Below, in pieces: positions 26,744 through 35,392 of a stretch of 64,000 bases of DNA. Numbering within the stretch: the stretch's first letter is position 1; every line of letters starts with the position of its first letter. The notes under the pieces were generated by a model that had not been told where the DNA came from, did no database searches, and was given only the letters and a program-made list of their open reading frames with translations. Made by a program: the position numbers and the translations under genes. Source of the stretch: Echinicola shivajiensis (lineage in GTDB: Bacteria > Bacteroidota > Bacteroidia > Cytophagales > Cyclobacteriaceae); the NCBI RefSeq assembly GCF_018642165.1, contig NZ_JAHHZM010000011.1, positions 62,001 to 126,000 of the forward strand, read 5' to 3'.

Positions 26744-29710
26744 TTAAAATCCTAGGTTTAGACCAAATGAGAAGATCCTCGGCACTGGGTAGAAATTATT
26801 GTCAATACCTCCTCCAGTGGCATCATCCTCTCCAGGCGCAATCTCTGGGCTCACCCCATCGTAATCAGTGATGACAAACACATTTTGTACTGTTGCACTT
26901 GCCCGTAAGTTGAGCTTGGAATCAAAGAGGTTTCCGAAATTGTAGCCAAGACTGATATTTTCCATTCTCAAGAATGAAGCATCTTGTACATAATAATCTG
27001 ACCTTAACTGATAATTTTGGAAATTGGTATTCAAAACATCTGTTGGAAGATTGTTCAAATAATCAGGGAACCTCAAGCCTTGATAGGCAGCATTGGAAGA
27101 AGCCACATTATTATAAGCCTTGTTCCCTGCACTTCCCCTAAGGACAAACCCAAAATTCCAGTTTTTATATTGCATGGATGAATTGAATCCGAAGAATTGA
27201 CGGGCATCAGGATATCCGTTTCTTACTAAGTCATTTTCATTGATAATTCCATCCTCATTCTGATCCACATAGAGCCCCTCTATTGGAGCACCATTATTAT
27301 CATATACTTGCTCATACACATAAAATGAATTAGGCTGATATCCTACTGTATGAACCTGAATGGTATTTCCGGTTCCACCATTAATATCTCCGACCAAAAT
27401 CCCCACAGCATCTTCTTCTACATTGCTTAAGCTCTTGATCGTACTTTTATTATGCGTATAGTTGGCTCCGATATCCCAGTTAAAGCTGGATGTTTTTATC
27501 ACATTATAATTGATTCCAACTTCCACACCTTGATTCTCAATACTACCCACATTGGTAAACAATCTGTTGGTCAGGTTGGTACCTGCAGGCACTGGAATCA
27601 CCGCCAATAAGTCATCGGTTCTTTTGAAATAATAATCCAAAGTACCGTAGAGTTTTCCATCTAGGAATTCATAATCCAAACCAGCATTGATGGTTGTAGT
27701 CTCTTCCCACTTGATATTCTCATCATATCCCTCAGGTCTAAGGGTGGTGTAATAAGTATCCCCAAAACTGTACCGTGAGGCATTATCACTCTGCACATAC
27801 CTAGGAAGATAAGGGAAATAAGAGCCTATATCCTGCTGTCCCGTAACACCATAGCCTAACCTTAGTTTTAAATCAGTCAATGTCTCATTGGTTTTCAAAA
27901 AGTCTTCTTCACTGATCCTCCATGCAGCAGCTAGAGAAGGGAATACGCCCCATCTGTTATCAGGACTGAACCTCGATGAACCATCCGCTCTTACTGTAGC
28001 AGTAAAGAGGTATTTGTCTTTTAAGCTATAATTGGCCCTGGCGAAATAGGATATTAATCTGTATTGAGGTCTCGTTTCAACACCCGCTGCCGCCAATGTA
28101 TCCCCTTCATAATTCAGTCTTGCGAATGTTGGGTTTTTGGTTAAGAAATCCTGGGCTGAATAGCCCACCATCAAATTCAAGCGACTATCCTTAAACTCCT
28201 TTTGATAATTCAGGTAAAAATCAGCCAACAAGTTTCTTTTGCTTTGGGCATAAGGGGCATTGCTACCACCCTCATTATAACCAGCGGCAGAATTTGGAAA
28301 GATCAGGGTGCGGCCATCACTCTCACTGATATCATAGGCCAAGTTAAGATTGGCTTTTAACCCCTCTAAGAATGGAAGGTCATAAATCAACTGAAGGTTT
28401 CCTATGCTTCTTTTCACTGTTCCCCTATCATCCTTTTGCATCAACAGCCCCAGCGGGTTTCTTGACGCCAAGGTTTGGGGAGATCCATTTTCATTCAACC
28501 ATTCCCAATACCCTCCGAGTCCTTCAGCATCATATATAGGCTGTGTAGGATCAAATGCAGCTGCAGCACCAATGGCATCCCTATTGGCAAAACGGCTTTT
28601 TGTAATCACTCCCTTTACATTGAAGTTTACGTGCAGTTGATCATCGAATAGATTAGGATTCAAACTGATACTGGCAGATGTTCTTTTTAGATTGTCGGTC
28701 TTTAGAACCCCGTCCTGATCCAGATAACCAACAGACACCCTATATGGCAATTGGTTCAATGATCCAGTTATGGAAACATTATTATCAAAACTAATTGCAT
28801 CTCTATATATTACGTCCTGCCAATTGGTACTTGCATCCCCTACCAAGGCTGCTTGGGATGGAATGGCTTGTTCAGCCACCACATCTCTAAACTGATCAGC
28901 TGAGAGCATATCCACTTTTTTGGTTACCTGTGAAAGGGAAACCAAAGAACTCATGTTCACCTTCATTGGCTGGCCTTCTTTGCCTTTTCTTGTAGTGATC
29001 AAAATCACTCCATTGGAGGCCCTTGAACCATAAATGGCTGTAGCTGAAGCATCTTTAAGGATATCAAAGGTTTCAATATCATTGGGGTTAAGAAAGTTCA
29101 GCGGATTGGAAGTACCTGATGTTTTGGAATTATCCAAAGGCACACCATCAATAACAATCAAAGGATCATTGGAAGCATTCAATGAAGCTCCTCCTCGGAT
29201 CCGGATCCTACCTCCTGATCCGGGAGCACCTCCATTGGGTGTTATTTGAACGCCTGCCACTTTACCAGTGATTAGTTGTTCTGGATTGGTTACTTGTCCG
29301 ACATTGAAGTCGTCCCGTACAACAGATCCCACAGACCCCGTCAAGTCCGATTTTCTCTGCGTACCATAACCTACCACCACCACTTCATCCAGCTGCTTGG
29401 TATTGCCCTGAAGCTGAACATCTATTATTGATTGATTATTTACTTTGTATTCCTTTGGCTCAAACCCAATAAATGAGAAAACCAATACATCATCTTTTGA
29501 ATTAATATTGATGGTGTATTTACCATCAATATTTGTAGTTGTTCCTCTTGTAGACCCTTTCAATAATACATTCACAAAGGGAAGAGGCTCTCCGGAATCA
29601 ATATCCGTCACCGTACCGCTCACCGTTTGAGCATGTGCGACCAGGTTTTGGCTACCCAATAGCACCAGGCAAATTACCGCTACCTTTAAGCCGGTATAAA
29701 TCTTTCGCAT
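26744..29710 (-). CDS. SusC-like TonB-dependent maltodextrin transporter
   Basis: This 988-residue outer-membrane receptor has a signal peptide ending near VAHAQ. A carboxypeptidase-regulatory-like domain (VSGTVTDIDSGEPLPFVNVL onward) covers about 28-115. The linker holds the VVVVGYGTQRKSDLTGSV motif typical of SusC. A plug with KVAGVQITPNGGAPGSGG, IRIRGGASLNAS and VIDGVPLDN follows, then a beta-barrel. It lacks the STN domain seen in the other SusC here, so it is not expected to signal through FecR. Control is more likely by the divergent LacI-family gene. It is the first gene of the leftward starch operon and imports oligosaccharides made by the surface amylases. Confidence 0.95.
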   Translation of the reverse strand: MRKIYTGLKVAVICLVLLGSQNLVAHAQTVSGTVTDIDSGEPLPFVNVLLKGSTRGTTTNIDGKYTININSKDDVLVFSFIGFEPKEYKVNNQSIIDVQLQGNTKQLDEVVVVGYGTQRKSDLTGSVGSVVRDDFNVGQVTNPEQLITGKVAGVQITPNGGAPGSGGRIRIRGGASLNASNDPLIVIDGVPLDNSKTSGTSNPLNFLNPNDIETFDILKDASATAIYGSRASNGVILITTRKGKEGQPMKVNMSSLVSLSQVTKKVDMLSADQFRDVVAEQAIPSQAALVGDASTNWQDVIYRDAISFDNNVSITGSLNQLPYRVSVGYLDQDGVLKTDNLKRTSASISLNPNLFDDQLHVNFNVKGVITKSRFANRDAIGAAAAFDPTQPIYDAEGLGGYWEWLNENGSPQTLASRNPLGLLMQKDDRGTVKRSIGNLQLIYDLPFLEGLKANLNLAYDISESDGRTLIFPNSAAGYNEGGSNAPYAQSKRNLLADFYLNYQKEFKDSRLNLMVGYSAQDFLTKNPTFARLNYEGDTLAAAGVETRPQYRLISYFARANYSLKDKYLFTATVRADGSSRFSPDNRWGVFPSLAAAWRISEEDFLKTNETLTDLKLRLGYGVTGQQDIGSYFPYLPRYVQSDNASRYSFGDTYYTTLRPEGYDENIKWEETTTINAGLDYEFLDGKLYGTLDYYFKRTDDLLAVIPVPAGTNLTNRLFTNVGSIENQGVEVGINYNVIKTSSFNWDIGANYTHNKSTIKSLSNVEEDAVGILVGDINGGTGNTIQVHTVGYQPNSFYVYEQVYDNNGAPIEGLYVDQNEDGIINENDLVRNGYPDARQFFGFNSSMQYKNWNFGFVLRGSAGNKAYNNVASSNAAYQGLRFPDYLNNLPTDVLNTNFQNYQLRSDYYVQDASFLRMENISLGYNFGNLFDSKLNLRASATVQNVFVITDYDGVSPEIAPGEDDATGGGIDNNFYPVPRIFSFGLNLGF

Positions 29711-30076
29711 AATGGTTATTTTTTGGATGAATTGTTAATTAATTCACGATAAATATTTTCTTTGATTAGTACAATTTTAATTATTCCCTACCAAATAAAT
29801 TAAAATGAGATTCATTCACCAATCAGTTCATTTATCTTGAACGATTAATGAATATTAGGCAATACAGAACGTACGAACAAGCTTTTGGAAACAAAAAAAT
29901 CAACTATTTTTTATGCAAACGTCACCGCAAACGTTTTCATAAGGGTACAATTTTTTCACTTACAATAATTCAATTTTAACGTTTTTGAACGATTTTGTCC
30001 AAAACCCTAAATCTGTCACTATTCTAAAAACAAACAAAAATCTTATCTTAGATTCTTAGAAAAGTTAAATTTTACC
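29711..30076. promoter_or_regulatory. Divergent control region, SusC-like / LacI
   Basis: 366 bp lie between two divergent starts, so both promoters should be here. The distinct feature is a cluster of LacI-type half-sites around 29913-29940 and 29978-29991. Confident -7/-33 boxes of the Bacteroidota type were not found. Confidence 0.6.
29913..29940. promoter_or_regulatory. Candidate LacI-family operators
   Basis: GCAAACGT occurs twice, at 29915-29922 and 29927-29934. The second copy continues as GCAAACGTTTTC (29927-29938), close to the palindrome GCAAACGTTTGC recognised by many LacI-family proteins through a central CG step. ATGCAAACG (29913-29921) and CGTTTTCAT (29932-29940) also form a near-perfect outer inverted pair. 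A further AACGTTTTTGAACG lies at 29978-29991. I infer binding by the adjacent regulator. Confidence 0.55.
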
Positions 30077-31108
30077 ATGAGATTAGGACAAGCAACCATT
30101 AAGGATATTGCCAAGGCCTTAAACATATCTTCTTCTACTGTTTCCAGAGCACTTAAAGACTACCCTGGAATCAGTAAGGAGACCAAGGAAAAGGTAAAAG
30201 AGTTGGCCAAAAAGCTTAACTACAGACCTAATGCTGTAGCATTGAGCCTAAGAAAGAGCAAGTCCTCTACTATTGGCGTTATTGTTCCAGAAGTCGTGCA
30301 TTTTTTCTTTAGCACTGTTATCAGTGGGATTGAAGAAGTGGCCTATGCAAATGGTTATAATGTTATTCTATTGCAGACCAATGAAAGACTGGAAAGAGAG
30401 AAAGCAGCTATTGAAACTATGATCACCAATCAAATAGACGGTTTATTGGTCAGTTACTCCAAGGAAACGGTAAATTTCGAGCATTTTCAAAAGTTGATGG
30501 ACTATAATTATCCCATCGTATTTTTTGATCGTATTCCAGATCTTAAAAACACCATTAATGTCACTGTGGATGATTTTTCCGGTGCATATGAGGCCACAAA
30601 ACACCTAATAGAACAGGGATATAAAAAGATAGTCCATCTGGCTGGCCCCAAAAATCTTAAAATAAGCAAGGATAGACAGGAAGGTTACACCAAAGCACTG
30701 ACGGAAGCAAATATCCCCATCAGGGAAGAATGGATAATCCCTTGTCCTAAGGGAACTCCAGAAGAAAGTGAAGAAATATGCTTAAAGTTACTTCAAGCTG
30801 GTGACCGTCCAAATGCAGTTTTTGCTTCAAATGACATAGCAGCAGCTGGTGCCATGAAGGCAGCCAAATCACTTGGACTTAAGATCCCAAATGATTTCGG
30901 AGCAGTAGGCTTTAGCAATTGGCAGTTTTCCTCCATGATAGATCCCCCACTCTCCACCGTTTCCCAACCTGGCTTTGACATGGGGGAAAAAGCAGCCACA
31001 TTACTTCTAAAAATGATAGACAACGAAAGCGAAGAAGTCTTTAAACCAAAAACCGAAGTTTTGGGCACAGCCGTTATTATCAGGGAATCCTCAACTAAAA
31101 AAGGTTAA
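30077..31108 (+). CDS. LacI-family transcriptional regulator
   Basis: This 343-residue regulator has an N-terminal LacI helix-turn-helix (TIKDIAKALNISSSTVSRAL) and hinge helix (YRPNAVALSLRKSKS). A periplasmic-binding-protein-like effector domain follows (TIGVIVPEVVHFFFSTVISG, VFFDRIPD, VDDFSGAYEATKHLIEQGY, AVFASNDIAAAGAMKAAK, VGFSNWQFSSMIDPPLST). It is divergent from susC and followed by the GH31 and MFS genes, so maltose or a maltodextrin is the likely effector. Whether it represses or activates is not visible. In Bacteroidota, maltose loci are also controlled by SusR or by LacI-type MalR, and this locus has the LacI type. Confidence 0.93.
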   Translation: MRLGQATIKDIAKALNISSSTVSRALKDYPGISKETKEKVKELAKKLNYRPNAVALSLRKSKSSTIGVIVPEVVHFFFSTVISGIEEVAYANGYNVILLQTNERLEREKAAIETMITNQIDGLLVSYSKETVNFEHFQKLMDYNYPIVFFDRIPDLKNTINVTVDDFSGAYEATKHLIEQGYKKIVHLAGPKNLKISKDRQEGYTKALTEANIPIREEWIIPCPKGTPEESEEICLKLLQAGDRPNAVFASNDIAAAGAMKAAKSLGLKIPNDFGAVGFSNWQFSSMIDPPLSTVSQPGFDMGEKAATLLLKMIDNESEEVFKPKTEVLGTAVIIRESSTKKG

Positions 31109-31416
31109 ACTTTTATGGTGGAGGATTCATTTTTTTCAAATTTTCCCATTTATTTTATGCACACGATTGAATTGGAAAGAAAGGCCTATTTGTAGGGGAT
31201 TTTTGCAAAAAAAACAAGCGATAAACGGCCCTGTGGCCTGATATCCAATTTTTTACTTTAATATTACTTTATAACTTAGCTGTAGAAAACCTGTGTTTTA
31301 TCACTAAGCTGTCCGTCACCAGCAATGCGCATTAACAGGTTTCTAAGCTACTCCAAATCCTACCCAAGGAGGGCTGTAATAACTATTAATAAAGATTAAT
31401 CACTAATTACACCCAA
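31109..31416. other. Intergenic leader before GH31 gene
   Basis: 308 bp without a gene. The main content is a long inverted repeat at 31277-31350, reported separately. No LacI-type site like those at 29927 was found, so the GH31 gene may be read from the regulator's transcript or from its own promoter within this stretch. Confidence 0.5.
31277..31350 (+). promoter_or_regulatory. Structured leader upstream of GH31 gene
   Basis: TAGCTgTAGAAAaCCTG (31277-31293) and CAGGTTTCTAAGCTA (31336-31350) pair over 15 bp with two single-base bulges, enclosing 42 bases. There is no T run after it, so it is not a simple terminator. It could be an mRNA leader structure or a remnant of an inverted repeat element. 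Confidence 0.5.
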
Positions 31417-33837
31417 ATGACTACTGTAGCAACAAGCAGCAATCGTGCTCAAAATGTATCAGCTGGAAGGATCATTTCTTGGAAAAAAACCTCCACTGGC
31501 TTATGCGGACAAACAGTCAATGCACAATTTAACATTAGCGTATACGCCAGTAACACCATAAGGATCCAGCTCAGTCAAAATGATCATTTTAGTCCCAACC
31601 CTTATAGTGTTATTGCAAATCCATCTGAAGAAATCTATCTTATTTCTGAGGATGAAGAACATATCTATCTTGAAACAGCCAAATTCAAGGTTCAGCTCAA
31701 TAAGAATGAATGGGCACTGACCTTTCTTGACCATAATGGACAAACCATCAATCAGGACGACCCTGCCTTTGGGGTATCTTGGCTGGGCACTGAAGTCAGC
31801 AACTATAAAAAATTACAGGCCAATGAACGGTTCATTGGTCTTGGGGAAAAAACTGGCGGATTGGACAGAGCAGGACAAGCCTTCACCAATTGGAATACCG
31901 ATTTCTTTGCATACGGAGTGAATGATGACCCATTATATATGTCCATTCCCTTTTATATGGGAATCCACCATGGATTAGCCTACGGAATATTCTTTGACAA
32001 TACCCATAAATCAGTATTTAACTTTGGGGCTTCCAACAGAAGGTTTTCCTACTTTTCAGCAGAAGATGGAGATATGGACTATTACTTTTTCCATGATCAA
32101 AATGTAGAAAGAATCATTTCTGCCTACACTGATATCACAGGAAAGCTGAATTTACCTCCAAAATGGACATTGGGTTATCAGCAATGCCGCTATTCCTATT
32201 ATCCTGAGTCTGAAGTAAAATCCCTAGCCCAAACCTTTCGAGACAAGGATCTGCCAGGAGACGTCATCTACTTGGACATCCACCATATGGAAGCCTATAA
32301 GGTCTTTACCTTCGATGGTGAAAAATTCCCTGATGCCAAATCCATGATCCAGTCCCTTAAAGAAAGAGGATTCAGCGTGGTAGTCATCATGGATCCAGGT
32401 ATAAAGGTTGAAAATAATTACTTGCCTTATGAAGAGGGAAAAGAAGAAAATTTGTTTCTAAAATATCCCGACGGTGAAATTTACGAGGGACAAGTTTGGC
32501 CTGGCTGGTGTGCCTTTCCCGATTTCACCATGGAAAAAACCAGAAACTGGTGGGCCGAAAAAATGAAATTTTATACGGATGCCGGCGTAGATGGTTTCTG
32601 GACAGACATGAATGAACCTGCCTCATGGGGACAACACACTCCAAACCTGATCAATTTTGATTTTGAAGGAGAACAGGTCAGCCACAGAAAGGCCAGAAAC
32701 ATCTATGGCATGCAAATGGCCCGAGCCGCACAACAAGGTGCGTGCAACAATGGCCAAGAAAGACCCTTTATACTCACAAGGGCTGGTTTTGCAGGCATAC
32801 AGCGTTATGCAGCAGCTTGGACTGGAGATAATGTAGCCAGTGAAGAACACATGTTAGCAGGAATAAGATTGGTAAATAGTCTTGGCATGAGTGGAGTGGC
32901 ATTTGCCGGATATGATGTTGGCGGATTTTGTGGAGAAGCGAGCCCAGCTCTTTTCGCAAGGTGGATGAGCATAGCGGCTTTTTCGCCTTTATACCGGTCG
33001 CACTCCATGATCAATAGCAAAGCCGCAGAACCTTGGTCCTTTGGTGAAGAAGTGGAAGAAATTTCAAGAAATTACCTAAAACTTCGCTACCAATTGCTCC
33101 CTTTGATTTACAGCAGTTTTCATCAAAGCAGTCTCAATGGCTTACCTTTAGCCAAAAGTCTGGCCATTGATTATTCGCATGACAACAACATCTTTGACAG
33201 CAAATTTGAAAATCAATACCTTTTCTGCGACAGTTTTTTGATTGCCCCAATAGAAAACAATAAAGAAATTTGTAAAGTTTATTTACCTGAAGGACGCTGG
33301 TATTATTTCTTTAATGATAATGAGTACCAGGGAAATCAGGAAGTCTACTTGGACAGTCCGATCAATTATTTGCCTGTTTTGGTAAAAGGAGGTTCCATAC
33401 TCCCCTTGCAATCAACTGTTAATCACACAGGTGAAGACCATGATGGAATTTTGAGATTACATATTTATAAGGGAAGTGGGATTACAGAATACAATCACTA
33501 TGAAGATGATGGGCTGAGTACTGCCTATCAAAATGGAGACTATTATTCCAGAAAATTCATCCTAAACAGTGACCAACAAACATTACTATTAGAAAAATCA
33601 ACAGGTGAATTTGATTCAAGCTTCAAGCAACTCGAATTGATCTTCCATGGCTTTGAAAGCAATAATATAAAAATAAACAATGAAGCATTGGAAACTAAAA
33701 TGAAGACAGCTGCATTTTTGTCAAGGCTCACCGATTTTGATCCATTGCCGGACAATTGTTTGCCATTTCTAGAAACGCCTGCCCTACCTTCAGTAAGGAT
33801 CAATAATGATTCTGAGGAAATTAAGATTTTCTTTTAA
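31417..33837 (+). CDS. GH31 alpha-glucosidase, cytoplasmic
   Basis: This 806-residue GH31 enzyme releases glucose from the non-reducing end of maltose and maltodextrins. Domain order: N-terminal beta domain with RFIGLGEKTGGLDRAG, catalytic barrel from about 245 (GYQQCRYSYYPE, DIHHMEAYKVFTFD), the nucleophile in GFWTDMNEPASWG (Asp397), and the acid/base in AAWTGDNVASEEHM (Asp471). GYDVGGFCG and RSHS follow, then C-terminal beta domains including YEDDGLSTAY. No signal peptide is present, so it acts on sugar already imported to the cytosol. It follows the LacI gene by 308 bp and precedes the MFS transporter by 89 bp, with a stem-loop in between. Confidence 0.94.
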   Translation: MTTVATSSNRAQNVSAGRIISWKKTSTGLCGQTVNAQFNISVYASNTIRIQLSQNDHFSPNPYSVIANPSEEIYLISEDEEHIYLETAKFKVQLNKNEWALTFLDHNGQTINQDDPAFGVSWLGTEVSNYKKLQANERFIGLGEKTGGLDRAGQAFTNWNTDFFAYGVNDDPLYMSIPFYMGIHHGLAYGIFFDNTHKSVFNFGASNRRFSYFSAEDGDMDYYFFHDQNVERIISAYTDITGKLNLPPKWTLGYQQCRYSYYPESEVKSLAQTFRDKDLPGDVIYLDIHHMEAYKVFTFDGEKFPDAKSMIQSLKERGFSVVVIMDPGIKVENNYLPYEEGKEENLFLKYPDGEIYEGQVWPGWCAFPDFTMEKTRNWWAEKMKFYTDAGVDGFWTDMNEPASWGQHTPNLINFDFEGEQVSHRKARNIYGMQMARAAQQGACNNGQERPFILTRAGFAGIQRYAAAWTGDNVASEEHMLAGIRLVNSLGMSGVAFAGYDVGGFCGEASPALFARWMSIAAFSPLYRSHSMINSKAAEPWSFGEEVEEISRNYLKLRYQLLPLIYSSFHQSSLNGLPLAKSLAIDYSHDNNIFDSKFENQYLFCDSFLIAPIENNKEICKVYLPEGRWYYFFNDNEYQGNQEVYLDSPINYLPVLVKGGSILPLQSTVNHTGEDHDGILRLHIYKGSGITEYNHYEDDGLSTAYQNGDYYSRKFILNSDQQTLLLEKSTGEFDSSFKQLELIFHGFESNNIKINNEALETKMKTAAFLSRLTDFDPLPDNCLPFLETPALPSVRINNDSEEIKIFF

Positions 33838-33860
33838 TCATAATCAATCATTAAATTACT

Positions 33861-33903
33861 AGGGAAAGCATACTAAAAAACACTTATAATGAATGCTTTC
33901 CCT
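33861..33903 (+). terminator. Stem-loop between GH31 and MFS genes
   Basis: AGGGAAAGCAT (33861-33871) and ATGCTTTCCCT (33893-33903) form a perfect 11-bp stem with a 21-base loop, followed by TTTT. It has the form of an intrinsic terminator. Placed between two functionally linked genes, it may be leaky. Confidence 0.7.
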
Positions 33904-33926
33904 TTTTAAAACCATTTCAAAAATAA

Positions 33927-35303
33927 ATGCAAGCCAATACACATAAGAAAAAACTCAGTTTCTGGCAGATTTGGAATATGAGCTTCGGATTTTTAGGCAT
34001 TCAAATGGGCTTTGCCCTCCAAAACGCCAATGCAAGTAGGATTTTACAGACTTTTGGTGCTGATGTGGAACACCTTTCGCTCTTCTGGTTGGTTGCCCCA
34101 ATTACCGGAATGATCATACAGCCGATCATTGGTCATTACAGTGACAGAACCTGGACTAAATTAGGAAGAAGGAGACCTTACTTTTTGGCGGGAGCGATAC
34201 TAGCAGCCATTGGTTTAATGCTTATGCCAAATGCCTCTCTATTCATAGCATTCCTTCCAGCCTTATGGGTTGGGGCAGGTTTCCTGATGATCATGGATGC
34301 TTCCTTTAATATTGCCATGGAACCCTTCAGGGCCTTAGTAGCAGACAAGCTACCCACAGACCAACGCACTCTTGGTTTTGCGGTACAAACTCTATTAATT
34401 GGACTAGGTGCAGTAATCGGTTCTTGGCTACCCTACATTCTTACTGAATGGATGGGAATATCCACTGGTAGCTCGGATGGAGTAGTACCGCAAAACGTCA
34501 TTTGGGCATTTATGATAGGCGCAACAATATTGGTAGCATCAATACTTTGGACGGTAATCAGGACCACTGAATATCCTCCTGAAGAAAATGAAGATATTTC
34601 TAATAGTCCTGAAGAACAGAAGGGAATTCTCGGAATTTTCACCGCCTTTTGGGCAATGCCCAAAACCATGCGCCAACTCGGTCTTGTACAGTTTTTCTCT
34701 TGGTTTTCCCTATTCTCCATGTGGGTATTTACCACTCCAGCCCTAGCCCAGCATGTATGGGGACTTTCTGCAATGGACAGGTCATCTGTCGAATTTAATG
34801 AAGCTGGAAATTATGTAGGGGTAATTTTCGGGGTTTACAACCTTGTTTCGGCCATTTTCGCTTTGACACTTCCAGTCATAGCGGCAAAAATAGGTAGAAA
34901 GCTGACTCATGCTGTATGTTTGACAGCTGGAGGCTTAGGCCTAATTTCAATAATTATGGTAAGCAATGTAGATATGAAATGGTTGCTAAATATTTCCATG
35001 ATAGGAGTTGGCATTGCATGGGCTAGTATTTTGGCCATGCCCTATGCCATTTTAGCAGGCTCAGTTCCTCCAAAGAAAATGGGAGTATATATGGGGATTT
35101 TCAATTTCTTTATCACAGCACCGCAAATCTTAAATGGCTTTGTGGGAGGTTATATAGTGAAGTATCTCTACGATGGACAAGCTATCTATGCTTTATTTTC
35201 AGCAGGGATTATCCTCATCATAGCAGCTATTTGTGTGATATTTGTTGATGATAAAGACGATGTAAAAATTTTCGAAGAGGAATTACTTCCAGAAAAAGTA
35301 TAA
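33927..35303 (+). CDS. MFS sugar (maltose-type) transporter
   Basis: This 458-residue membrane protein has about 12 helices and belongs to the MFS branch related to the SLC45/GPH sugar cation symporters. It starts KLSFWQIWNMSFGFLGIQMG, followed by FALQNANASRILQTFGAD. The loop IIGHYSDRTWTKLGRRRPYF holds the D-R-x(4)-G-R-R-R-P motif seen in sucrose/maltose carriers, and ILAMPYAILAGSVPPKKMGV is the matching second-half segment. It should carry maltose or short maltodextrins from periplasm to cytosol, feeding the GH31 enzyme encoded upstream. There is no evidence for other substrates. A hairpin terminator follows its stop. Confidence 0.9.
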   Translation: MQANTHKKKLSFWQIWNMSFGFLGIQMGFALQNANASRILQTFGADVEHLSLFWLVAPITGMIIQPIIGHYSDRTWTKLGRRRPYFLAGAILAAIGLMLMPNASLFIAFLPALWVGAGFLMIMDASFNIAMEPFRALVADKLPTDQRTLGFAVQTLLIGLGAVIGSWLPYILTEWMGISTGSSDGVVPQNVIWAFMIGATILVASILWTVIRTTEYPPEENEDISNSPEEQKGILGIFTAFWAMPKTMRQLGLVQFFSWFSLFSMWVFTTPALAQHVWGLSAMDRSSVEFNEAGNYVGVIFGVYNLVSAIFALTLPVIAAKIGRKLTHAVCLTAGGLGLISIIMVSNVDMKWLLNISMIGVGIAWASILAMPYAILAGSVPPKKMGVYMGIFNFFITAPQILNGFVGGYIVKYLYDGQAIYALFSAGIILIIAAICVIFVDDKDDVKIFEEELLPEKV

Positions 35304-35354
35304 TGATTTCAAGTCTAAAATCGTAGATAACCATCCCATAAAAGTTACATCAAA

Positions 35355-35392
35355 GCTTCTTCAAATTCATTTCAAGAAGCCTTTTTCCTTTT
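35355..35392 (+). terminator. Terminator after the MFS gene
   Basis: GCTTCTTCAAA (35355-35365) pairs with TTTCAAGAAGC (35370-35380) with one mismatch and a 4-base loop, then CTTTTTCCTTTTT. It ends the rightward maltose transcript and overlaps the last codons of the convergent kinase gene. Confidence 0.75.
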
